Shown piece by piece: positions 43,312 to 53,893 of a stretch of DNA of 64,000 bases. The notes under the pieces are model-generated. The model ran no database searches, was not told where the DNA came from, and saw only the letters and a program-made list of their open reading frames with translations. The position numbers were made by a program, and so were the translations under genes. Position 1 is the first letter of the stretch, and every line of letters begins with the position of its first letter. This DNA comes from Pseudoalteromonas luteoviolacea DSM 6061 (GTDB taxonomy: Bacteria > Pseudomonadota > Gammaproteobacteria > Enterobacterales > Alteromonadaceae). The stretch covers positions 1 through 64,000 of the forward strand of contig NZ_AUYB01000136.1 of assembly GCF_001625655.1 (NCBI RefSeq). Reading direction: 5' to 3'.

Positions 43312-43669
43312 AAACGATAATAAATTGAGTAGTATCGATTGCTCTTAAAACTTCGATTCTACTCGCTAATAATTCTGAATAAAGTCTTCCTAAAATTAGT
43401 CACTGCCTGCCTTTTTTGTAATTATTTCTTAGTTCTAAGTATGAGCTTTGAGTTTGATTGGCTATTTATCGAACATTATAAATGTGACTGTAAAAAAGCT
43501 GAAGTTCGTTACAGATTTACATCGCTCCTTTCAAGATTCACTATTAAATTTCTTATTTTTGTAACTAAAATCCCCCAGTTTTAATTTATTTGTGATTAAA
43601 AGTTGTTTGTTATGTTGTTTTTTGAATAAAATAATCGGGACAAGAGAACTAATATAGGGATTAATACTT
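43312..43669. other. Intergenic stretch without a supported gene
   Basis: About 358 bases of low-GC sequence before the giant lipoprotein gene. An 81-codon open frame at 43339-43584 has no ribosome site and no protein-like features. A promoter for the downstream gene is expected but was not pinpointed. Confidence 0.4.
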
Positions 43670-46600
43670 GTGTTTTTTTTAGAGGAGTCGTTTAGCCAGA
43701 TTAAAACTAAACGAATAAGTGCATTGTTGTTCGGCTGTCTCGCGTTAACAGCCTGTGGAGGAGGCTCTGGAGACTCAAACGATGCTAGTAAAGGAAGTGA
43801 GAAAAAAGCCAATAATATACCGACAGTGGTGGTAACTGGGGATACTCAAATACTCGAACAAACTCAGTTTAAACTAGTTGGTAATGCACAAGATGATGGA
43901 GACATTTCGAAGTATCAGTGGAAACACAACAGTGATCTAGAGATTGATATAACGGATTATAACAACTCGGAATTAAAAGCTTTTGGTGCAGATATCAGTG
44001 TACCTCACAACGTGACCTTCACTCTGACGGTTACCGATGATAATGGTGCTACCGCATCAGCGGAGCATCTAGTAACGTTTTTACCAATTCCTACAATCAC
44101 AATACAAGGTGAAACTAAGCTCGAGGAGTCTGAGGCCTTCACCCTAGTGGGTAAAATTGAGGAGCCCGCGGTAAATATTCGTAGTTATCAATGGACGCAT
44201 GACTCATCGCTAGAGCTAACGGTCACGGGTGCAAGCACACCGTCTATCAATGTGGAGGGTATAGATATTGGTGAAGCACAAAAAATAACTTTTACGCTAA
44301 TTGTAACTGATGATTATGATAATCAATTTAAGCAATCACATACGGTTCACATTGAACCAACTATAAACTTGCCACCAAGTGTAAGTATTGAAGGGCCTTC
44401 TTTTTCGGCGGATCAGAGTGAGCTGAAACTAGTTGCAACGGCTATTGATCCAGAGGGACAAAAGGTTGATTTTGCTTGGGCACATGACTCAAACTTGGCA
44501 CTTAACATGCAGGCCAATGAAGGTGGTACGTTAATCGTATCTATTCCAGAAATAGAAATACAATCCAAGGTGACTTTTACCGTAACAGCTACGGATGAAT
44601 TTGGTGTAAGCGCGAGTAATACGCATTCATTGTCAATCATACCGAGGCCAAATGATATTCCATCGGTGTTGATTCAAGGCCCGAAAACGGTGGAGGAAGG
44701 TCTGGAAATCAAGCTAGAGGGTCAAGCTACAGATAGCGATGGGTTTATCGCGAGCTATCAATGGGCTATCGATGACAGGCTAAATGCGCCTGTTTTAGAT
44801 TTGCAATCGAAGAATCTGACCATCCAAACTACTGATATTCAAGAAGACTTAGACGTTATTTTTACTTTGGAGGTTATGGACAATGAAGGAGCAACCTCAA
44901 CAGCTCATCACTCGGTAATTATTACTGCAAAAGAGAATGTAACACCGACTGTGAACGTTGAAGGGCCTGCGAGTATAACAGAACAAACGCTATTTACTCT
45001 GTCAGCAACAGCTTCAGATGAAGATGGCCAAATTGTAAGTTACCAATGGACATATGAATCGCCTGTACCTATTAGTGTAAGTGACACTTCGCAAACTGAG
45101 CTACAAGTTTCAGGAGTGAGTATTGACGAAGATACTGAAATTAAGTTCTTTGTGACGGTGACGGATAACCAAGGCGCTAGTGTTACTGAACAACACAATA
45201 TAACGATTTTAGCCTTACCGAATGTGCCCCCAGAGGTCAATATTGTTGCTAGTAACGCGTTGTTGGAAGAGCGTTCATCGTTCACTTTAAATGCCCATGC
45301 TGTGGACTCTGATGGCCAAATAGAAACTTATCTATGGCAGCATAACTCTGGGCTAGATCTTAAATTGTCTGGAGAGAATGGTGCATTATTGCAGGTTGAA
45401 GTACCCGATATTAGAGAAGATCAAGAGATTACATTTTCTGTGACGGTTACAGACCACCAAGGTGGAAAGACTTCTGAGTCATTTACAGCAACCATCGCGC
45501 ATTTAAGAGCGACTGCAACAATTAAAGGTAAAGTGACAGATGCACCAATTGCTCATGCACGGGTGCAATTACATATTGGTTCTCATGTCTATAATGCAGT
45601 TGCTGATGAGTCGGGAGCTTATGTGATCAACGTTAATGTTGATGAATCTGAAAAAGACAATTTAGTCAGATTATCAGCTCAGGGAGTGGGAGCACAAACT
45701 AACGTCGCACTTGTTTCACAGCTTGGGGAGCTTTCAAGCATTGTAGAAGTAGCAGGTGAAGAGGGTGAGGTTGATGCGAATGAGTACTTTGGTATTAATA
45801 TCACGAATGTAACAACTGCTGATTTTGCACTCTTAAAAGAAAGTGGTCTCAATTATTCTAATGAAGCGCAATTGAAAGAAGCACGAGCGCACGTTGACGC
45901 GGACGAAAAGTTGGAAATAGCGGCATTATTGAAGGCGGTTATTGACCACAATCAGGCTTTACCTGATGGCGTAAACTCGACTTTGGAGCTTGTTGAAAAC
46001 CTGCGTGAAGCACGCAAAATGCTAAAAGCACTTAAAAAGTCAGATCCTGAATTGGTTGCGAAATTACGAGCAGAAATTAAAGCAGACAAAGATCTGATGA
46101 ACAAGGCAACTGAGCCGCTACTGGGTACTTACTATGTTAGCGAACGAACTTTGCTGAATGGCTTTGCAGCTGCGCTATCTTTTTCAGAGGATAGAACCGG
46201 AGTACTGAAATCCACGCATTCTATTCCATTTAATTGGCGTCACAACGGGACGACTACCGAAATATGGTTAGCTCATGCTTTGCCGCTCTATGGCAAAGGG
46301 AAGTTCGATGAGCCAACCTCGAACATATCTAGAATTACAATTGATGCATTTGAAAATAGTAATGGGCGTAAGTCTGCGGAAGTTCGCATGTTCAGCTTAA
46401 CAGGACAAAGGTTAATCAAGACATTTGACTCAAGTCTAATTTCAGAAAGTTCTAAGCCTACACAACACTTAGCAGACTACTTGGGCCTCTGGTCTTTTAG
46501 CTATCAAAGCAAGTTTGCCATAGAGCACAGCCATGCAATCGAATTCTTTGACAATGGTGTGGCCAGTATTACATCAAACTTAAACCCTATGACGATTCCT

Positions 46601-49600
46601 TGGGGGATTGAAAATCATGAGATGGTATTTTCTCCAGACTCAGGTGATTTCAAAGTCAAACTTGTCAGAAATTTACCTTTTGGGAAACTGCTATTTCTCG
46701 AACATTCATATCAGAATGAGTCGAGTATTGTTCCTGCTTTAATGGTAAAGCATCAGGGGATAAGCTTTAACGATATTGACTATCAGAAAACTTGGACGCC
46801 AATTGAAACAAAAAGAGCTGCAGCATCATTCAAAGTTGATGAGAATAACAATTTTAATTATCTCTGGAAGCATGCAGAGCTTGCCCAAAACATTGACGGT
46901 AAGTTAGTTCGTTATACTTACACTTTAGATAAAAAAGAAGTCGACTATTGTAATGTTTCTCTGCCAAATTGTGAGGTGGCGCTTATCCAGCAACTGAAGC
47001 TGTTGGCCATTCATGGCGATAAAATCGCTGTTGAATATGGCGTAATCGATAGCTTTACAGTTGACGATACGATGTTAAATACCGAAATTATGCTTTTTGA
47101 GCTCAGTGATGATGTGCTTGAACAGTCAAATGTTTATCAGTCTTTTAGTGAGAGAGACAGGTACCAATACGCTTTTGATAGCCACGCTGATTTTTACGCG
47201 CAATCAGATGCTGGTGTCATACATTTAGCCAGATTTACACGGTGTACTGGGGAGCAGCCTCAACGAGTGTGCCAAGAAGCTGTGAAGATCGACGGTCAGG
47301 ACTATTTAATTTCTGCATTGGAAGATCGCATTCTACTTGTGCATATTGATACCAATGAACGCTCTTATCTACAGTTTATAGATTCGGATGAGTCAGGTAT
47401 TGATATTTGTCACTTCAGAGAAGGTCAAGTTTGTTCGAATGAGAATACACGATACTTTACTAAAGCGCGTCCAAATCTAGATATTAGTATAACCATACAA
47501 GGTCAAGGTGAGGTTAAATCTTCGAGCACAAATTACGCCTATGGTGCAAGTTTCAGCTTAGAAGTAGAACCTGCAGTTGGCCATGAGCTCGACCGCATAG
47601 AAGGTTGTAATGGTGTGCTACAAACAGATGCGTTTTCGAAACCAGTGTTTTCTGTGTTTGAGCCTAAGCGTGACTGCAAAATTAACGCTGTGTTTGTTAA
47701 ATCGCCTCCTTATGTGGGCGATGTAGTGTATGTAAACCCTAAAACAGATATCCCGCATAGCTGGCGTCTTAGGTTTGAGAATAAAAGCTTTGGCGAATTT
47801 TACTCTCATGACGCGTCCTTTGGTACCAAAATGACTCAGATATCTGAGGACTTATTCAGAGCAAGGTTTGTTGAAGGAGCAGTGCAAGTATCTGCAAACG
47901 GCACCAGCCATATTAGCGCTGTCGGGTTTGACTTACATACCGAAGAACACGTAACTAAAATCGTTTGGCGAGCAGTCAATAAGTTCACTAGGGAGGAATA
48001 TGACCTCGCGCCAATCGAATTGGTTAGAAAAAATGACTTGTCAACTTTGACGGTTAGCACGGAAGAACTCGTCGGTTCTTGGCTTCTTACCCATAATGCG
48101 CTCGATAGTAGTCTAGGAAGGTTTTATGGACAAAACTTTAAATTGAAACTCTCACCAGACAACCAAGGTGTGATGGCGGTTATTTCCTTGAACCCATCAT
48201 TGGCTAATTTCCTCTCAACTACTGAAGTGCCGATATCTTGGAGAATAAATCAATCAGGACACGTGCAGATTTACAATGAGCAGTATAACTTTTCTTTTGA
48301 TCTAAAAATGATTCAGCGTAGAGGTGATGGCTTCAACTTGGTTGTAGATGATGTAATTGAATCGAAAACATCAGAGTTAAGATTTGTTTGGCCCAGAGTG
48401 AGCGCTGGGGCGCTTGTGCAAATGGAAGACAGTGCGTACGACCTCAATGAGCTAGTTGGCAAATGGCGTTATCAATCTGATTTTGGTGCAGAAGGATTTG
48501 AGATACATGCGGGTGGAGTATTTAGAAAAGGTAATTTAAATGGTGCTGCTCAAACAAGCTGGTCAGAAAACACCCTGTTAGTTACTGCGTTCATTAACCA
48601 AGAAAACGACTTATATGACCCTGCTTGTAAAGCCGGTTTTGAATATTGTTCAGTGGGATTTAGGCGTGAATTTTTGGTGTTATCAAAACAGCAAGATAAA
48701 TTATATGTTCTAGAGAGACAGCAAAAGTTTAATATCAATACGCCACAAAGCTCAGGGTTATTTGTTGAAGGCTTACGGGTAATTTCATTAGATAGTCGCA
48801 CCAGCATGTCGCAAGTTGAGCCACACGTAATTTGGGATCCAAACTACAAACATTGGAGAGGCTTTGGGACTGATTACTTGCGCTTGTACGAGAAAACTCC
48901 TGAAGGACTAAAACAATGGCGTCTATATCATTCAGACAATCAAGGTTTGAAAATAGATGCTGGCTCATATCCACATTTCGATGCAAAAATAGAGAATGGG
49001 AAGCTGACATACCACGAGGGTGGGGCGCCTTACGTACTAGAGATTGTGAGCAGTGACAGCAGTGCAATCTCATTTTGTGAGTATCAATCAGGCAGCACTT
49101 GTGATAGCGGTAAGCTGCGTGTAATGCAGTATGAAATTCCTGTCTACACTGTGCAAGTTGAGACAACGGGTGGTGGTCGTGTTGAGCACAATTTACCTAG
49201 GTCTTATCAACTGTTTGGCCAACCACTGAGCGTTAACATCAGTCATAGCAGTGACTTGTCGCTTGATAGTATTGGTGGGTGTGGCGTATCTCATTTGAAT
49301 ACAATGGGGAGTACGCACCTGCGTTTTGGCAATGAACATATGACTGAGTCATGCAAACTAAAAGTACATTTTGTAAAAACGCCAGCACTGTTATCAGAGC
49401 GGCTTGATATCTCAGAACCGTTCCTAAAAGCATGCGTTGATAATCATCAATCGAGCTATTACATGGAGTATGCTTCTAGTTTAGTTTGTCAAAAAGGGGA
49501 AATCGGCGCTCTGACGGACCTTTCTGAATTAAGCAAATTGCAAAGGCTTGAGCGGTTGTCATTGTCCGGTATTGATAGCATAACCGACCTAGCACTAGAA

Positions 49601-50887
49601 CAATTAAACGACATGACTCAGCTTACCAAACTAGACCTTTCTGGTGCTGCAATACAGCATTTGGATTTGTCTAATTTGACTCAACTAGAATCATTGACAC
49701 TGAGCTTAAAAGAGTTGACTGAAATTAATTTGCCCAAAGGTGGTAAATTAAAATCACTTAACCTTGCAGTAGGTGGTCCAGAACATTTGGATCTAACAGG
49801 TCTCTCTAGCCTAGTGGAGGTGAACATTGGTTATAGTACTGTAAAATCCATTGACCTGGGTTTGAGTACTAGTCTTGAAACACTTATCGCGACTAATGCA
49901 CCGTTAGAATCCATCGTAGGTATATCAGATGAAAATCGCATTAGACGTTTAGGATTAAAAAATACAGCAATTGAGTCACTGAATTTTGGTGTGTTTTCGT
50001 TGCTGGAATTTTTGGATGTTTCGGGTAGCAAAATTAGAAATCTAGACCTTTCTTCGTTAAGCCATCTTGTACATTTGCTTGCCATGAATATGCCACTGGA
50101 GAATCTATCTATTGATAAAAGCAGCGTAAGAACGCTGAGATTGTCTAATACGAAATTGGCCAATCTAGATCTTACAAATATGGCTGAACTTATTATTGTT
50201 TACGCCAATGACAGCACACTTGAGAGTGTCAATTTAGGTAACAACCCTAAACTAAGAGTGTTGCAACTAAAAAACAATAATTTGGACCAGCTTTATATAC
50301 CAGATAGCACACAAGTAAATGTGGTTGTTGCGTCCGGTAACCGCCTTAAGTCTTTGCAGGTTGACAACGATAACAGCAACATTAGGACTTTGGTCTTATC
50401 AAACAACCAAGTGGAGCAGTTTGATATTGGCAATTTTGACAAACTCCGTAGCCTCAATCTATCTGGAAATCCATTAGTCGAAATTACTAAGCCTCAATCG
50501 CACCTAATGACTACGTTAGCACTCGACAATACGATGTTAAAAGAATTGGATCTGTCTACATATGATGGGCTGCAAAACCTATCCGTCGATGGAACAGCGT
50601 TAACGAGCATTGAACTGGTAGGTACGCTTACATCCTTAAAAGCAAGTAACACGCTTATAAAATCATTAAACTTGAAACCGAGTCATGGGAATTTGTCAAT
50701 CGAGTTTAGAGGCAATACTTTAGAAGAGATATCTGGAGGTGAGTCTGTGCGAAACGTTAGGCTATTTCTTAGAGACTCTACGGTCACTGACGCCGCATTG
50801 GAGCAGTTGAAAAGCTATGCTGGTAAAGTGTTTGCCCTGATATGCGAAGGGGATGAACTTAATACATGTCGGCGAATAAACCCGTAG
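43670..50887 (+). CDS. Giant surface lipoprotein with PKD-like and leucine-rich repeats
   Basis: A 2405-residue protein with a lipoprotein signal (lipobox LTAC at residues 26-29, then GGGSGDSND). Six PKD/Ig-like repeats of about 95 residues follow (about 48-605), each opening like PTVVVTGDTQILEQTQFKL and containing YQWxHxS. A carboxypeptidase-regulatory-like domain lies at 610-670. Next are repeated beta-rich modules (GLWSFSYQSK, GSWLLTHN, GKWRYQSD) and two InlB-type repeats (1270-1344, 1825-1904). A leucine-rich repeat domain (1950-2380) ends with a DxLNTC tail. It is probably an outer-membrane adhesin. GTG 43670 is a weak start; AGAGGAG at 43681 lies inside the frame. Confidence 0.8.
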   Translation: MFFLEESFSQIKTKRISALLFGCLALTACGGGSGDSNDASKGSEKKANNIPTVVVTGDTQILEQTQFKLVGNAQDDGDISKYQWKHNSDLEIDITDYNNSELKAFGADISVPHNVTFTLTVTDDNGATASAEHLVTFLPIPTITIQGETKLEESEAFTLVGKIEEPAVNIRSYQWTHDSSLELTVTGASTPSINVEGIDIGEAQKITFTLIVTDDYDNQFKQSHTVHIEPTINLPPSVSIEGPSFSADQSELKLVATAIDPEGQKVDFAWAHDSNLALNMQANEGGTLIVSIPEIEIQSKVTFTVTATDEFGVSASNTHSLSIIPRPNDIPSVLIQGPKTVEEGLEIKLEGQATDSDGFIASYQWAIDDRLNAPVLDLQSKNLTIQTTDIQEDLDVIFTLEVMDNEGATSTAHHSVIITAKENVTPTVNVEGPASITEQTLFTLSATASDEDGQIVSYQWTYESPVPISVSDTSQTELQVSGVSIDEDTEIKFFVTVTDNQGASVTEQHNITILALPNVPPEVNIVASNALLEERSSFTLNAHAVDSDGQIETYLWQHNSGLDLKLSGENGALLQVEVPDIREDQEITFSVTVTDHQGGKTSESFTATIAHLRATATIKGKVTDAPIAHARVQLHIGSHVYNAVADESGAYVINVNVDESEKDNLVRLSAQGVGAQTNVALVSQLGELSSIVEVAGEEGEVDANEYFGINITNVTTADFALLKESGLNYSNEAQLKEARAHVDADEKLEIAALLKAVIDHNQALPDGVNSTLELVENLREARKMLKALKKSDPELVAKLRAEIKADKDLMNKATEPLLGTYYVSERTLLNGFAAALSFSEDRTGVLKSTHSIPFNWRHNGTTTEIWLAHALPLYGKGKFDEPTSNISRITIDAFENSNGRKSAEVRMFSLTGQRLIKTFDSSLISESSKPTQHLADYLGLWSFSYQSKFAIEHSHAIEFFDNGVASITSNLNPMTIPWGIENHEMVFSPDSGDFKVKLVRNLPFGKLLFLEHSYQNESSIVPALMVKHQGISFNDIDYQKTWTPIETKRAAASFKVDENNNFNYLWKHAELAQNIDGKLVRYTYTLDKKEVDYCNVSLPNCEVALIQQLKLLAIHGDKIAVEYGVIDSFTVDDTMLNTEIMLFELSDDVLEQSNVYQSFSERDRYQYAFDSHADFYAQSDAGVIHLARFTRCTGEQPQRVCQEAVKIDGQDYLISALEDRILLVHIDTNERSYLQFIDSDESGIDICHFREGQVCSNENTRYFTKARPNLDISITIQGQGEVKSSSTNYAYGASFSLEVEPAVGHELDRIEGCNGVLQTDAFSKPVFSVFEPKRDCKINAVFVKSPPYVGDVVYVNPKTDIPHSWRLRFENKSFGEFYSHDASFGTKMTQISEDLFRARFVEGAVQVSANGTSHISAVGFDLHTEEHVTKIVWRAVNKFTREEYDLAPIELVRKNDLSTLTVSTEELVGSWLLTHNALDSSLGRFYGQNFKLKLSPDNQGVMAVISLNPSLANFLSTTEVPISWRINQSGHVQIYNEQYNFSFDLKMIQRRGDGFNLVVDDVIESKTSELRFVWPRVSAGALVQMEDSAYDLNELVGKWRYQSDFGAEGFEIHAGGVFRKGNLNGAAQTSWSENTLLVTAFINQENDLYDPACKAGFEYCSVGFRREFLVLSKQQDKLYVLERQQKFNINTPQSSGLFVEGLRVISLDSRTSMSQVEPHVIWDPNYKHWRGFGTDYLRLYEKTPEGLKQWRLYHSDNQGLKIDAGSYPHFDAKIENGKLTYHEGGAPYVLEIVSSDSSAISFCEYQSGSTCDSGKLRVMQYEIPVYTVQVETTGGGRVEHNLPRSYQLFGQPLSVNISHSSDLSLDSIGGCGVSHLNTMGSTHLRFGNEHMTESCKLKVHFVKTPALLSERLDISEPFLKACVDNHQSSYYMEYASSLVCQKGEIGALTDLSELSKLQRLERLSLSGIDSITDLALEQLNDMTQLTKLDLSGAAIQHLDLSNLTQLESLTLSLKELTEINLPKGGKLKSLNLAVGGPEHLDLTGLSSLVEVNIGYSTVKSIDLGLSTSLETLIATNAPLESIVGISDENRIRRLGLKNTAIESLNFGVFSLLEFLDVSGSKIRNLDLSSLSHLVHLLAMNMPLENLSIDKSSVRTLRLSNTKLANLDLTNMAELIIVYANDSTLESVNLGNNPKLRVLQLKNNNLDQLYIPDSTQVNVVVASGNRLKSLQVDNDNSNIRTLVLSNNQVEQFDIGNFDKLRSLNLSGNPLVEITKPQSHLMTTLALDNTMLKELDLSTYDGLQNLSVDGTALTSIELVGTLTSLKASNTLIKSLNLKPSHGNLSIEFRGNTLEEISGGESVRNVRLFLRDSTVTDAALEQLKSYAGKVFALICEGDELNTCRRINP

Positions 50888-50907
50888 TTTAGCCAATAAG
50901 CAAATTT

Positions 50908-50947
50908 AAAACCCTTGCGCCAGTTAAATCCGGAGCAGGGGTTTTTT
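50908..50947 (+). terminator. Intrinsic terminator after the giant lipoprotein gene
   Basis: AAAACCC pairs with GGGTTTT, extended inward by TTGC/GCAG and CC/GG pairs, followed by a T-run. Confidence 0.85.
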
Positions 50948-51036
50948 ATATCCGCAGTTGAGCCTTGTCTATCTCTATCGTTATGCGTTACTTTTGAAAA
51001 CAGTGTGATTTTTATCCGACAATACAAGGAGGAAAG

Positions 51037-51570
51037 ATGGATTACATTTTAAGGACAGCCAAAGACGAAGATATTCCAGCTTTGAGGGAAATTATTGAAG
51101 CGTCTGCGCGAGGGCTTTCTACTCAATTCTATTCATCTAAACAAATTGAACTTGCGTTACAAGGTGCACTAGGGGTCGATTCTCAGTTAATAGAAGACAG
51201 AACTTACTTTTGCATTGAAGTAAAAGGCGAAATAGTTGCCTGTGGAGGTTGGAGCTACCGCTCAACACTCTTTGGGAGTGATTCAGAGCAAAGTCGTAAT
51301 GCAACTAAGTTGGATCCAAATACTCAAGCGGCAAAAGTAAGGGCCTTTTTTGTTAAACCAAATTATGCTCGTAAGGGGTTGGGGACACTTCTAATGGAAA
51401 AATGCGAAGCAGAAGCCATACACAAGGGTTATCGCAAATTAGAGCTCATGGCGACATTACCAGGTGTTAAGCTCTATGAGCAGCATGGGTTTAGTGGACA
51501 AGAAACCGTGGAATATAGTTTGAGCGATGACATGACCATTACTTTTGTGCCAATGGCCAAGCAGTTATAG
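51037..51570 (+). CDS. GNAT-family N-acetyltransferase
   Basis: A 177-residue cytoplasmic acetyltransferase. The acetyl-CoA motif A is VRAFFVKPNYARKGLGTLLMEKCEAEA (about 107-133), with motif B at GYRKLELMATLPGVKLYEQHGF. The N-terminal YILRTAKDEDIPALREII is typical of the fold. AGGAGG precedes the ATG. The acceptor is unknown. It is monocistronic, between the giant lipoprotein and a secreted repeat protein. Confidence 0.85.
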   Translation: MDYILRTAKDEDIPALREIIEASARGLSTQFYSSKQIELALQGALGVDSQLIEDRTYFCIEVKGEIVACGGWSYRSTLFGSDSEQSRNATKLDPNTQAAKVRAFFVKPNYARKGLGTLLMEKCEAEAIHKGYRKLELMATLPGVKLYEQHGFSGQETVEYSLSDDMTITFVPMAKQL

Positions 51571-51783
51571 AGGTTTTAACCGTTTATACTTTTGAACATG
51601 CCGTTCATGTTATTTGTAACCTGAATTGATTGAATAAAATATTTAGATTGAGCATAGTCAGCACTCAGGTTACAAAGTTATAAAGGATGCGCTTCCCTTA
51701 AAGGAAATAAGGCATATAGAGCTAATGTATGTCATTTCTTTGTGTCATTTTAACGATTTAGAATTGATGTAAAAGGTTCTAAC

Positions 51784-53436
51784 ATGCTAAATATGTCACG
51801 TGCGGTTTTTCCGCTGTTAATTGCTTCTACTGCTTATTCATCTCTTGCTGTTGCGAACAATTGTTCTGGTGAGTTGTATTCCATCAACTCTGGTCGAGGT
51901 GCTCCCGGTGTCTTGTTTAGTCTGCAAGAGCAAGAAAAGTCTGCCAAAGCCGTTTCTATGGCTGAGTTTAGTTCTGCAGCAATGGCATACGATTCAAGCC
52001 TCAATCGCATGTACTATGCGTCTTCTCCTATACCATTTGAATATAAAGTCGACCTCAGTGCTCTCAACGCGGCACCTGAAGTACTGGCACAAATACCCGT
52101 ACAGGGCGAGCGATTTAAATACACGCGTTTAGCCTACTATGATTTTGCAAGCCAAGAACATCATGTAGTAGATAGAACTAAATCTGTCATTGGTATGGTA
52201 TACGATGAACAACATGATGTGTTAATCGCAAATAGTTATACAGATCTTTATGAAATAAATAAAACTACGGGCGAAGCGACCAAACTTATGCACTTTGGCG
52301 GTGTTGATGGACAATACAGAGGCGATTTAGTTTTTTATCAAGGTGACTTGTACTTGGTCTCTTCAACATCTGTATATTTGGTTGATAGATCAGAGCCTAA
52401 CGACTATAAGTTGGTCAAGCAAGCAGATCACAACCTATTGGCTGTGACTGGGGCTACTGTTGCACAAAACGGTGATGTATTAGTGAGTCGCACGGTGATC
52501 AATGATCACGGCCACAAAAACCAATCTGAGTTGTACAAAGTGAACATGCAAACAGGGGGAACTTGCTTAGTATCGACGTTGCCGCTGCGTATTAACGATT
52601 TAGCAACCAATACAGGCGCTTCAGTTGCTTGCTATCAGGCGGATCCTTGTGCATTAGATAACGAGATCACGATGGTATCAGACTCTATCGTGAAAAATCT
52701 TGATCACCTATGGCAATTTCACTCTACCAGTAACGCTAACTTTTTTGCACCAGCTATATTTACCTCGGCACCGAGCTTTAACGGCAGCCACGGTGGTGTG
52801 AATCGGGTCAAGAATGTAACTCCAACGGGCTTTGAAGTTGCCTTCAAAGAATGGAACTATTTAGATCAGGTACACCCACATAAAGAATCATTTGATTATA
52901 TGGCACTTGAGCAAGGCCGATATACAATGGCTGATGGCACAGTTATCGAAGTAGGTAGTTTTGAACTGAACGACACTAAAGTGTTTAAGCAAACAAACTT
53001 TAGCCAAAACTTTGACAGCGCTCCTTATGTTTTTGTTCAGGTCCAAACGTTTAATGGGGGGCATACTATTGCCACGCGTGTAAAAGATATTACCACACAA
53101 GGATTCAAAGCTGCGTTTTATGAGCAAGATTCCCTCAATGAAGGTCACGTAATCGAAACCGTTTCTTATATTGCGATTGTACCAGGCAACGGCTCTACAG
53201 GGACAATTGAAACACAATCAGGCAGTCCTTCATATGCGCTGTTCAGTGCCGATATTAACCACACTGGTGGACAAATTGGAGAGCACTATTATTTGCTTGT
53301 TGAAGAAACGTCTAAAGACAAAGAGCTTAACCATACTTTTGAAACTGTTCATGTTATGGACATAGGCGGAGTGAGCTTAGTCCAGCAAGTAAGTAGTAAT
53401 GGTGATGATAACTTAAGCATCAGACGCAAAGATTGA
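51784..53436 (+). CDS. Secreted protein: N-terminal propeller-like domain plus two lectin-like repeats
   Basis: A 550-residue protein with a Sec signal (ends LAVANN). Residues 25-290 look like a beta-propeller region of the kind seen in secreted DUF6923-like proteins (LYSINSGRGAPGVLF, MAYDSSLNRMYYAS). The C-terminal part carries two related beta-modules: APAIFTSAPSFNGSHGGVNRVKNVTPTGFEVAFKEWN (about 319-360) and PYVFVQVQTFNGGHTIATRVKDITTQGFKAAFYEQDS (about 415-451). This pattern is reminiscent of H-type lectin domains. Carbohydrate binding is an inference. A good terminator follows. Confidence 0.65.
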   Translation: MLNMSRAVFPLLIASTAYSSLAVANNCSGELYSINSGRGAPGVLFSLQEQEKSAKAVSMAEFSSAAMAYDSSLNRMYYASSPIPFEYKVDLSALNAAPEVLAQIPVQGERFKYTRLAYYDFASQEHHVVDRTKSVIGMVYDEQHDVLIANSYTDLYEINKTTGEATKLMHFGGVDGQYRGDLVFYQGDLYLVSSTSVYLVDRSEPNDYKLVKQADHNLLAVTGATVAQNGDVLVSRTVINDHGHKNQSELYKVNMQTGGTCLVSTLPLRINDLATNTGASVACYQADPCALDNEITMVSDSIVKNLDHLWQFHSTSNANFFAPAIFTSAPSFNGSHGGVNRVKNVTPTGFEVAFKEWNYLDQVHPHKESFDYMALEQGRYTMADGTVIEVGSFELNDTKVFKQTNFSQNFDSAPYVFVQVQTFNGGHTIATRVKDITTQGFKAAFYEQDSLNEGHVIETVSYIAIVPGNGSTGTIETQSGSPSYALFSADINHTGGQIGEHYYLLVEETSKDKELNHTFETVHVMDIGGVSLVQQVSSNGDDNLSIRRKD

Positions 53437-53458
53437 TCAACCCTTGGACATCTGTCTC

Positions 53459-53482
53459 GGCCCTCAATTGAGGGCCTTTTTT
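53459..53482 (+). terminator. Intrinsic terminator
   Basis: GGCCCTCAATTGAGGGCC is a perfect palindrome followed by six Ts, 22 bases after the secreted repeat protein gene. Confidence 0.92.
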
Positions 53483-53893
53483 ATATGCCCCTTTTTGTCA
53501 TCTGACCTCTGAATTTACCTATATTGTGGCCTAAATAATGCATAGAAATCTAAATCGCTTTTTAGTGTTAGCACCGCTAGTTGTTTTTGTAGTGTTTTAA
53601 ACATAGAAAGGTTTAAACGTTCAAATACACATTAAAAAGCAAGAGGTTTTGGTACTTATTGACTAGGTAAAAAGTCTCATATTGCGTATTTTGCTAAAGA
53701 AATCACGCATTTTCACGATAAATTTAGTAATAATAGTGACTTGTCCGGTTTTTGCATGAACCATGTTTACAATCATTCATAATTGGCGCTAAAAGCAGCC
53801 ATTTTTGACTTAACATTATATGGTCGTTGTGCTGAAATGAGGACAGTTGCATAAAAACATGTAAAAAATGCAAGAGTATTTGGGAAGGAAGTG
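53483..53893. other. Intergenic stretch before the DUF342 gene
   Basis: About 410 bases of AT-rich sequence with no supported ORF or RNA gene. It must contain the promoter of the fapA-like gene. The only other point of note is the good GGAAGGA ribosome site at its end. Confidence 0.4.

Noticed and set aside
43339..43584. 81-codon open frame before the giant lipoprotein gene
   Set aside because: It has no ribosome site, its composition looks like translated AT-rich noncoding DNA, and it has no recognisable motif beyond a chance hydrophobic stretch.
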